A stretch of 17,821 bases of DNA from JBJXHG01 sp046160865. GTDB lineage: Bacteria; Planctomycetota; UBA1135; GCA-002686595. Location of the stretch: positions 1 to 17,821 of the forward strand of contig JBJXHG010000128.1 in the NCBI GenBank assembly GCA_046160865.1. Reading direction: 5' to 3'. Shown here in pieces: positions 1 through 6,279 of this stretch (its first letter is position 1; every line of letters begins with the position of its first letter). The position numbers and the translations under genes are program-made. The notes under the pieces were generated by a model. It was given only the letters and a program-made list of their open reading frames with translations, made no database searches and was not told where the DNA came from.

Positions 1-1
1 A

Positions 2-234
2 GCCCGCATTTCTCACCACACCGCGGCTGCAACGGCGCAATTGCCGGCGTCTGCGGCGTCGAGCTCCGCCCTGATCCTCTGCGCAGGCTCGCACCGCGAG
101 CCTGCGCTGTGCTTCGCACACCGAGGCGTACCCCTCGGCGACCTTACCAGGTCGCCTCCGGTGCGTTCGGTCGCTCGACTTGCATCCACCGACACTTGCA
201 CCGTTTCGCTCAGGGCGTGGTGAGAGATGCGGGC
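2..234. repeat. Palindromic intergenic element, long copy (family 1, copy A)
   Basis: The two ends form an 18-bp inverted repeat, GCCCGCATTTCTCACCAC at 2-19 and its complement at 217-234, with one mismatch. The inside is a chain of smaller hairpins: a perfect 12-bp stem at 81-92/96-107 with a 3-nt loop, and a perfect 7-bp stem at 137-143/150-156. The copy at 8497-8672 matches it over both flanks (60 of 64 and about 92 of 102 positions) but lacks roughly 57 bp around the 12-bp stem. Open frames through it are arginine-rich and look like no protein, so I treat it as non-coding. It resembles a MITE or a large REP/BIME-type element; which of these is not decided by the sequence. Confidence 0.8.
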
Positions 235-251
235 CAGCGCCGCGCTGCTGC

Positions 252-273
252 GCGATCGAGATCACTCGATCGC
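252..273. other. Perfect 9-bp hairpin upstream of the sulfatase
   Basis: GCGATCGAG at 252-260 and its exact complement at 265-273 enclose the 4-nt loop ATCA. It lies 167 nt before the sulfatase start, just after the repeat element. It could be an operator dyad, an mRNA hairpin or part of a terminator of the gene left of the window. Nothing else is evident between 235 and 439; no clear -35/-10 pair was seen. Confidence 0.35.
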
Positions 274-439
274 CACGCCGAGTCGCGCAGCGCAAGTCGC
301 TTTCGCGCGACGCACGTCGACCATCTCCAGAGAAGAGCCCGTGCATCGCCGAATTCGAAATGGTCAAGTGATGGAGCCAGGTGGACTCGTGAGCACCGCG
401 AGCGCGCCACTTCCGCAGACACGCCAACCCACGGATTCG

Positions 440-2863
440 ATGATGACTACCAGCACGAGCTACTCCTTGATCGTTTGCGCGTTGAGCGCCGTGTTGCTTT
501 CGGCGTGCGAGACCGCCGCGCCGGCACGCCCCCTCGATGCCCAGAGCAACGGGGTCGGCGGAACGCAGGTCGTCCGTGCTGCTTCGGCGAGCGCGCTCGA
601 CCGCACGGTGTTGCCGATCGCGCAGCCGCCGGTGGCCACGATCACCGAAATCGACGCGCGCAAAGCCAAGGCGCCAGCGCGTTTCGAGGTCAAGGCACCG
701 CAGGGCGCGCCGAACGTGGTGATCGTGCTCATCGACGACATCGGCTTCGGTCACAGCAGCGCCTTCGGCGGGCCCATTCACATGCCGACCCTGGAACGGC
801 TCGCGGCGGGCGGGCTGAAGTACAACCGCTTCCACACGACTGCCTTGTGCAGTCCCACGCGCGTGGCGCTGCTCACGGGCCGCAACCATCACGTGAACAA
901 CGCCGGCGCCATCATGGAATTGGCCACGGCCTTTCCCGGCAACACGGGCGTGCGTCCCGACAACGTCACGACGCTGGCGGAGACCCTGCGGCAGAACGGC
1001 TACAGCACCGCAGCGTTCGGGAAGTATCACGAGACCGCACCGTGGGAAGTCTCCGTCTCCGGGCCGTTCGATCGCTGGCCGACGGGTTCGGGCTTCGACA
1101 AGTTCTATGGCTTCATCGGCGGCGAAACGAATCAGTGGGCGCCGGGACTCTTCGACGGCACGGTGCGGGTCGAGGTCCCGCAGACGCCGGGCTACCACTT
1201 CACCACCGACATGACGAATCAAGCGATGAGCTGGGTGCGCGCGCAGCAATCGCTCACGCCGGACAAGCCCTTCTACATGTACTTCGCGACCGGCGCCACG
1301 CACGCGCCGCACCACGCGCCGAAGGAATGGATCGAGAAGTACAAGGGTCAGTTCGCTGGCGGCTGGGACAAGCTGCGCGAGGAAACCTTCGCGCGCCAAA
1401 AGAAGCTCGGTGTGATTCCCGCCGACACCAAGCTGACGGCGCGTCCCAAGGAGATCCCGGCTTGGGCGGACATGAGCTCCGAGCAGAAGCGCCTATTCGA
1501 GCGCCAAATGGAGACGTTTGCGGGCTTTGCGGAGCACACCGATCACGAAGTCGGCCGACTCGTCGCGCAATTGGAGGCGATCGGCGAGCTCGACAACACG
1601 GTCTTCTACTACATCGTCGGCGACAACGGGTCGAGCGCCGAGGGCGGACCGGAGGGCACCTACAACGAGATGATGGCCCTCAATGGCATCATCGCCACTG
1701 CGGATCAGATGATGAGCCACATCGATGCATGGGGCGACGCGACGACGTTCCCGCACTTCGCGATCGGCTGGGCTTGGGCCGGCAACACGCCCTTCCAATG
1801 GACCAAGCAAGTGGCCAGTCACTTCGGCGGCACGCGCAATGGAATGGTGCTCCATTGGCCCAATGGAATCCGAGCGAAGGGTGAAGTCCGCTCTCAATTC
1901 CATCACGTGGTCGACGTGGCGCCGACGGTGCTCGAAGCCGCGAAGTTACCCGAACCCAAGATGGTGAATGGCGTCGAGCAGCGCCCCATGGACGGCGTGT
2001 CGATGCTCTCCACGTTCGACGACGCCAAGGCCAAGGACCGCCGCACGACGCAGTACTTCGAGATGTTCGGCAACCGCGGCATCTATCACGAAGGCTGGGT
2101 AGCCTGCACGCGTCACTCCATCCCGTGGTTGGCGGGCGTCCCGCTACCGCCGTTGAGCGAAGACGTGTGGGAGCTCTACCACGTAGAGGAGGACTTCAGC
2201 CAAGCGGTCGACCTCGCCCGCCAGCACCCCGAGAAGTTGAAGGAGCTGCAAGCCGTCTTCACCCGCGAGGCCATCGACAATCACGTGCTGCCGATCGACG
2301 ATCGCCGTGTGGAGCGCTTCAATCCGGCCATCGCCGGCCGACCCGACCTGATGGGCGGACGTAAGTCGCTCACCGTGTATGAAGGCATGGTCGGGATGAT
2401 GGAGAACGCCTTTGTCAACGTGAAAGGCGTCCACCACACCATCACTGCCGAGATCGACGTTCCGGATGCGAACGCCAGCGGAGTGATCCTCGCTCAGGCT
2501 GGCTACTTCGGTGGTTGGGCCCTTTATATGAAGGAGGGCCGTGTGCACCACGAGTACAACTGGTTCGCGATCGAGCGCACCAACATCGCCGCAACCGAGG
2601 CGCTCGCGCCCGGGAAGCACACCATCGTTTACGAGTTCATTCCCGACGACGCCAAGCCTGGTACCGGCGGCAAGTCCGTCGTCACCATCGATGGAGCGAA
2701 GGTCGCCGAGGGGCACATCCCCAAGACTCAGCCCTTCGCGTTCTCCGCGGACGAAGGAGCGGATGTCGGTATGGACAGCGAGACGAACGTGTCGCCGGAT
2801 TACAAGCAGGGCAACAACCGGTTCACCGGCCGCATCACGAAGGTGACGATCGACGTGAAGTGA
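440..2863 (+). CDS. Arylsulfatase, long Cys-type, exported lipoprotein
   Basis: This 807-residue protein should hydrolyse sulfate esters outside the cytoplasm. I see the sulfatase signature CSPTR at residues 137-141, whose Cys137 would be oxidised to formylglycine, the metal-binding Asp99-Asp100 in the LIDD motif, and a second metal pair Asp395-Asn396 in GDNG. The residues after the second ATG give a lipoprotein signal (LLSAC lipobox), which supports the start at 440; the frame stays open upstream to 227 but that part is arginine-rich and unlike a protein. The alkaline-phosphatase-type fold spans about 90-560. The C-terminal 200 residues resemble the extra domain of the roughly 780-residue bacterial arylsulfatases (AtsD/AtsB type). 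It is much longer than the second sulfatase in this window (472 residues) and the substrate cannot be told. No sulfatase-maturing enzyme is encoded nearby. Confidence 0.93.
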   Translation: MMTTSTSYSLIVCALSAVLLSACETAAPARPLDAQSNGVGGTQVVRAASASALDRTVLPIAQPPVATITEIDARKAKAPARFEVKAPQGAPNVVIVLIDDIGFGHSSAFGGPIHMPTLERLAAGGLKYNRFHTTALCSPTRVALLTGRNHHVNNAGAIMELATAFPGNTGVRPDNVTTLAETLRQNGYSTAAFGKYHETAPWEVSVSGPFDRWPTGSGFDKFYGFIGGETNQWAPGLFDGTVRVEVPQTPGYHFTTDMTNQAMSWVRAQQSLTPDKPFYMYFATGATHAPHHAPKEWIEKYKGQFAGGWDKLREETFARQKKLGVIPADTKLTARPKEIPAWADMSSEQKRLFERQMETFAGFAEHTDHEVGRLVAQLEAIGELDNTVFYYIVGDNGSSAEGGPEGTYNEMMALNGIIATADQMMSHIDAWGDATTFPHFAIGWAWAGNTPFQWTKQVASHFGGTRNGMVLHWPNGIRAKGEVRSQFHHVVDVAPTVLEAAKLPEPKMVNGVEQRPMDGVSMLSTFDDAKAKDRRTTQYFEMFGNRGIYHEGWVACTRHSIPWLAGVPLPPLSEDVWELYHVEEDFSQAVDLARQHPEKLKELQAVFTREAIDNHVLPIDDRRVERFNPAIAGRPDLMGGRKSLTVYEGMVGMMENAFVNVKGVHHTITAEIDVPDANASGVILAQAGYFGGWALYMKEGRVHHEYNWFAIERTNIAATEALAPGKHTIVYEFIPDDAKPGTGGKSVVTIDGAKVAEGHIPKTQPFAFSADEGADVGMDSETNVSPDYKQGNNRFTGRITKVTIDVK

Positions 2864-2893
2864 GAGCGCTGGTCGCGCGAGCGCACGACGGAT

Positions 2894-2911
2894 GTGGTGA
2901 CAGATGCGGGC
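2894..2911. repeat. Orphan right end of family 1 palindromic element
   Basis: GTGGTGACAGATGCGGGC matches the right end of the element at 2-234 at 17 of 18 positions. No matching left end is present in the 30 nt back to the sulfatase stop. It runs directly into the left end of the 179-bp inverted-repeat element. Confidence 0.65.
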
Positions 2912-3089
2912 TAGCAGCCCGTTGAAAAGCTCAGCTACTCGGCAATGCGCGCTTCGACGATGCTTCGTCGCGCTCGCAACATCCTGCTCGGCGGCCAGCC
3001 AGGCCGCCTGCGCGGCTGTTTCATCGCGCTCCTTGCCTCATCGAAGCGCGCATTGCCTCGCGACGCTGACTTTTTCAACGGGCTGCTAG
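2911..3089. mobile_element. MITE-like 179-bp palindromic element (family 2)
   Basis: Terminal inverted repeats of 24 bp lie at 2911-2934 and 3066-3089 and match at 22 positions; each begins CTAGCAGCCCGTTGAAAA. Inside them is a second, perfect 17-bp inverted repeat (2941-2957 and 3041-3057), and in the centre a perfect 7-bp stem (2990-2996 and 3002-3008). The whole element can fold into one long hairpin or cruciform. It carries no plausible gene, which fits a non-autonomous element moved by a transposase elsewhere. The terminal CTAG is itself palindromic, so a target duplication cannot be separated from the element ends. The right end stops 13 nt before the start of the barrel gene. Confidence 0.75.
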
Positions 3090-3102
3090 GCTTGCGCCAG
3101 TC

Positions 3103-4275
3103 GTGAGCCGCCTCCGTCATTCGATCCTCGCCAGTGCTCGATCAGCGTCGTCGCTCACGCTCGTGTTGCTGGCGATCGGTTGCGTGAGTTCGACAGCGGG
3201 GGAAGAGGAGTCGGTTCCACTCATCGATTCGGACGACGGCCATCTCGACTTGTCGCAGTACTTGGCGACGCGCACGGGCTTCCTTCCGATCCCGGTGGTC
3301 ATCACCGAGCCCGCTGTCGGCTACGGCGGCGGACTCGGATTGATGTTCATCCACGGCCAGCTCGGCGCAAAGGACGGCGAGGAGCGCAAAGGCCCACCGA
3401 GCATCACGGTGCTTGGTGGCGCGTACACCGAGTCCGAATCGTGGGCCACCGGACTCGGCCACTTCGGTTCTTGGTACGAGGACCGGCTGCGGTACACCGG
3501 TCTGCTGGGAAAGGGAGTCGGCAACCTGGAGTTCTTCGGCATCGGCGACGACCCCGCCGGATCGCTGGGCGAGAACGGACTGGACTTCGAGATCGAAGGC
3601 TTGTTCGTGCGTCAGCAGCTGCTCGCCAAGATGTCCGACACGCCGCTGTTCGTGGGCTTGCGTTACGAGATCGCGAACACGGAGACGAAGTTCGACGCGG
3701 GCGTCCCTGCGATTCCACAGCAGGCTTTCGACCGGCAGGACGCGTCGATCGCAGCCGTCGCGCAGTTCGACACGCGCGACACGATCTTCACGCCCAGCCG
3801 GGGCGCGAACGCCACTCTCGCCGCGTTCCATTACGACGAGTGGCTCGGGGGCGACGGGGAGTACAACCGTCTCGAGCTGCGAACGCCGTTCTGGGTTCCG
3901 CTGGACGAGACGCTCGTGCTCGGAGTGAATCCGCTGTTGACGCTCGCGGGCGACGACACGCCGTTCTACGCGCTCCCGTACGTGACGTTGCGCGGTGTGC
4001 CCGCGCTTCGCTATCAAGGCGATGATGCCGCGTCACTCGAAGCCGAGCTGCGTTGGAACTTCGTGCCGCGCTGGTCGGTGATCGGTTTCGGCGGAGTCGG
4101 CCAAGCCGTCGAAAGCTCGGCCGAGTTCGGCGGTGAGTCCTATCTCGTGAAGGCCGGCGGCGTCGGATTTCGCTACATGATCGCGCGCGCTTTCGGCCTT
4201 CACGTTGGACTCGATGTCGCGCGAGGACCGGAGGACACGGCCGTCTACATCCAGGTCGGTTCGGCTTGGCATTGA
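3103..4275 (+). CDS. BamA/TamA-family outer-membrane barrel protein (no POTRA)
   Basis: This 390-residue protein is predicted to sit in the outer membrane as an Omp85-type barrel. An N-terminal hydrophobic stretch (residues 18-28, ending AIGC) acts as a Sec signal and may be a weak lipobox. Barrel hallmarks are FDTRD at 222-226 followed by a PSRG turn at 231-234, and LRGVPALRYQGD at 296-307, which corresponds to the RGF-type loop motif of the superfamily. No POTRA repeats fit in front of the barrel, as in the short surface-antigen (D15-like) group, so substrate transport or insertion activity is uncertain. The start is GTG at 3103; the next Met comes too late to keep the signal sequence. The only Shine-Dalgarno-like bases (AGG at 3088-3090) overlap the end of the palindromic element. 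Confidence 0.85.
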   Translation: MSRLRHSILASARSASSLTLVLLAIGCVSSTAGEEESVPLIDSDDGHLDLSQYLATRTGFLPIPVVITEPAVGYGGGLGLMFIHGQLGAKDGEERKGPPSITVLGGAYTESESWATGLGHFGSWYEDRLRYTGLLGKGVGNLEFFGIGDDPAGSLGENGLDFEIEGLFVRQQLLAKMSDTPLFVGLRYEIANTETKFDAGVPAIPQQAFDRQDASIAAVAQFDTRDTIFTPSRGANATLAAFHYDEWLGGDGEYNRLELRTPFWVPLDETLVLGVNPLLTLAGDDTPFYALPYVTLRGVPALRYQGDDAASLEAELRWNFVPRWSVIGFGGVGQAVESSAEFGGESYLVKAGGVGFRYMIARAFGLHVGLDVARGPEDTAVYIQVGSAWH

Positions 4276-4305
4276 GCAAAGATTCGATTCGCCACCCACG
4301 CACGG

Positions 4306-4323
4306 GCCCGCATTTTTCACTAC
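4306..4323. repeat. Orphan left end of family 1 palindromic element
   Basis: GCCCGCATTTTTCACTAC matches the family 1 left end at 16 of 18 positions and lies 30 nt after the stop of the barrel gene. No clear right-end partner follows. Confidence 0.5.
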
Positions 4324-4337
4324 GTGCGTAGCCCGCG

Positions 4338-4598
4338 GTGCACATCGAGGACGGCAGTGCTTCGCCTGCTTTCGAGACGGCTGCGCACGAAAATCGTCGA
4401 CCCTCGTTGCAGATCCACAGCGGCAAGGACAGGCCCGCGGGCACCTGCGCGACCGTGCGTTACCGCGACCGCTGGCCTTGGATCGACGACGGCGACTGGC
4501 AAGCGAAGCGTGCGCTCACGGCGATCATGCTCGTCTTCACACTCGCGGACTCTGGCAGCAACGAGGCTCTCCCCCTGGTCACCATTCCGGCACAATAG
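4338..4598 (+). pseudogene. Probable C-terminal remnant of a conserved hypothetical gene
   Basis: The frame from a GTG at 4338 to the TAG at 4596-4598 encodes 86 residues. The first third looks random, but from about residue 25 it reads like real protein: a stretch with VRYRDRWPWIDDGDW followed by a hydrophobic KRALTAIMLVFTLAD segment and an ALPLVTIPAQ end. Codon third positions there are mostly G or C, as in the neighbouring genes. From memory this resembles the C-terminal end of a much longer conserved hypothetical family (xVRYRxxWFWIDDRD, then KRxFxxLMxLFSLA, then TIPA), so I infer a truncated relic. A family-1 repeat end sits just upstream of it, perhaps at the break. A short intact gene cannot be excluded. 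The rest of 4276-4677 holds nothing I can identify. Confidence 0.4.
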
Positions 4599-4677
4599 GC
4601 CGCCGACCGAGCTCACGAGTCCGATGTGCCGTGAGCGCGAGATCCTTGAACTGCTACTTTCCAAATTGATCCACACA

Positions 4678-5295
4678 ATGAAGACCAACTTCGTCCGCCG
4701 CTCCTTCCTCGGATTCGTCGTGATCGCGACCGCAGCCGCGTGCTCGACCTCCAAGCAATCCGAGCCCGCGACGAGCTCGACGTCGACCCCGACCACTCGC
4801 GAGGAGACTGCGCTCGCCACCGTGACGGCGACCGTCGAGGCGATCGACGTCGCGAAGCGCGAGGTCACATTGCGTGGCCCCCAGGGCAACGTCGTCACGT
4901 TCGTCGTGGACGAGCGTGTGGAGCGCCTCGCGGAGATCCGGGTGGGCGATCAGGTCACGGCCGACTACTACGTTGCGCTGGCGGCCGAGCTCCGTGCGCC
5001 GACGGAAGAGGAACGGGCCGCGCCGCTGGTCGTCGTCGACGCGCGTGCACGGGCACCGAAAGGCACCCGCCCGGCCGGTGGAGCGCTGCGCACGCTGCGG
5101 GTCGTTGCGACCGTCGTGGGTCTCGATCGCCCGACGCAATCCGTCCTGCTCACCGGTCCGCGCGGCAACGCACTCTCCGTTCACGCGCGCGAAAAGAGCA
5201 ACTTCGAGAAGCTGCACATCGGCGACACGATCATCGTCACGTACACCGAGGCATTGGCCGTGTCGCTGAAGAAGGTCGGGTCGCGCGGCGATTGA
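4678..5295 (+). CDS. Tat-type lipoprotein with two tandem related domains
   Basis: This is a 205-residue exported protein of unknown function. The N-terminus contains RRSFLGF at residues 7-13, a good twin-arginine motif, followed by a hydrophobic stretch and TAAAC with Cys22, a probable lipidation site. A Ser/Thr-rich linker runs to about residue 44. Residues 46-105 and 137-197 are two versions of one domain: each has A-T-V near the start, then a V-x-L-x-G-P-x-G-N core, then I-x-V/I-G-D and a Y-x-x-A-L-A-x-x-L end. This looks like a small beta-barrel binding domain, but I cannot name its ligand. The ATG at 4678 is chosen because it begins the signal; no strong Shine-Dalgarno precedes it. The frame remains open upstream to 4324 without protein-like content. 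Confidence 0.75.
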   Translation: MKTNFVRRSFLGFVVIATAAACSTSKQSEPATSSTSTPTTREETALATVTATVEAIDVAKREVTLRGPQGNVVTFVVDERVERLAEIRVGDQVTADYYVALAAELRAPTEEERAAPLVVVDARARAPKGTRPAGGALRTLRVVATVVGLDRPTQSVLLTGPRGNALSVHAREKSNFEKLHIGDTIIVTYTEALAVSLKKVGSRGD

Positions 5296-5300
5296 CCGTC

Positions 5301-5356
5301 GGCCGTGGTTTTCTCGAGCCGCCGAGCGTCTCGGCGGCTCGTTCGTTCGCACGGCC
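5301..5356. terminator. Bidirectional terminator-like hairpin between convergent genes
   Basis: A perfect 12-bp GC-rich stem (5315-5326 and 5330-5341, loop CGT) is enclosed by an outer perfect 7-bp stem (GGCCGTG at 5301-5307 with CACGGCC at 5350-5356). It lies 19 nt after the lipoprotein stim end codon at 5295 and 49 nt beyond the stop of the opposing barrel gene. There is no real U-tract on either side, so termination efficiency is uncertain. Confidence 0.6.
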
Positions 5357-5405
5357 GCATGCGCGATGAACGCAGACGGCGTTCCGCGTGCACGCGCATG
5401 TCAGC

Positions 5406-6020
5406 TCAGAACTCGAATCGGACCCCGGTCGAAACCACGTCGTCGCCGCTCACCTGGTCGTAGTTGGCACCGACGCTCAACCGATCCGTGATGTAGAAGC
5501 GCGCGCCCGCGCCGCCGCCGAACTCGCTGTCCTCGACGTCGGCCCAGCGGGCGCGGCCGTTCACCTCGAAGCTGTCCGTCAAGAGCGCGCGAAGGCCAAC
5601 TTCGCCCGAGACGCCGTCGTCGTCGAAGTCGCCTGTCGAGTCGTCGACCTCGATCCCTTGGTAGCCGAGGATCCCGTACGCGTCGAGACGGCTGGTGAAG
5701 CCGAAGTGCCACCCCGCGCCAATTCGGTACGTCGTGACGTCGGCGTCGGCCGACTGATCGAGGTAGGTACCTTGCAAGAAGAAGTTGAGCGGCAGCTCGA
5801 GCGACGCGGTGAATTCCCAGCCATCGAGCGTGTCGTCGACGATCCCGCTGTCGGTCCAGACGTAGTTCGCCTCGATGTACGTGTACTCCATCTCGGGGAA
5901 GTCGTCGGCCGCGGCGACCCCCGATGCGAACGGCGCGAACGGCGCGTACGAGGTCGGCTCGATCGTGAACAGCGGCTCGGTCGGAAGCGCGGAGGCGAGC
6001 AGGCAGAGAAGGGCTGTCAT
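5406..6020 (-). CDS. Small outer-membrane beta-barrel protein
   Basis: This 204-residue protein has a short Sec signal (hydrophobic residues 2-11) and then alternating polar and hydrophobic strands with aromatic girdle residues, for example YTYIEANYVW, WEFTASLELPL and TYRIGAGWHFGF. It ends in FEF, and a terminal Phe is the usual recognition mark for barrel insertion. Length and pattern fit an eight-strand barrel of the OmpW/OmpA-N or porin-like Pfam beta-barrel group. Acidic turns such as DDSTGDFDDDG are prominent. It is divergent from the patatin-barrel gene and convergent with the lipoprotein gene. A function as pore, adhesin or structural protein cannot be chosen from sequence. The ATG at 6020 starts the signal peptide directly. 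Confidence 0.8.
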   Translation of the reverse strand: MTALLCLLASALPTEPLFTIEPTSYAPFAPFASGVAAADDFPEMEYTYIEANYVWTDSGIVDDTLDGWEFTASLELPLNFFLQGTYLDQSADADVTTYRIGAGWHFGFTSRLDAYGILGYQGIEVDDSTGDFDDDGVSGEVGLRALLTDSFEVNGRARWADVEDSEFGGGAGARFYITDRLSVGANYDQVSGDDVVSTGVRFEF

Positions 6021-6279
6021 GAGTTGAGTTCTCGGATGGCTCTAACGGGGGTGCGAACGAATGCGACGCCACGGTCGCGCAGCGTTCAAAACTCTCGTCC
6101 GCAGCATGATGCACTTCACGTGCATTCTCCGCCAGCGAGCGCGTGCTCTGCATCGATCGCTGCGCCGCCGCGACGTCGTGCGCAGGTCGATGAGCGGACC
6201 GCAGATCGACCACGGTGGGGACCGAATCACCCGAATCTACCCGGGCGAGTTCGGCGGCGCTCGCCGCTATCGTGAGCGC
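6021..6279. promoter_or_regulatory. Divergent intergenic region with a dyad
   Basis: This 259-bp gap separates two divergently transcribed barrel genes and must carry both promoters. A dyad ATGCAC-TTCAC-GTGCAT lies at 6109-6125 and could be an operator. The patatin frame is open upstream to 6061, but that stretch is Arg-rich and unlikely to be translated. No convincing -35/-10 boxes were picked out by eye. Confidence 0.35.

Noticed and set aside
109..1884. 591-residue open frame overlapping the first sulfatase
   Set aside because: Its translation is Arg/His-rich and motif-free, while the overlapping frame from 440 has all sulfatase motifs. It is a high-GC shadow frame.
2894..4323. Barrel gene as cargo of a transposon bounded by family 1 ends
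   Set aside because: The order is right end then left end, opposite to the intact copies. The ends are found around most genes here, so flanking is expected without mobility.
5388..6275. 295-residue plus-strand frame opposite the small barrel gene
   Set aside because: The minus-strand frame has a signal peptide, beta-strand pattern and terminal Phe; the plus-strand translation is Val/Arg-rich and featureless.
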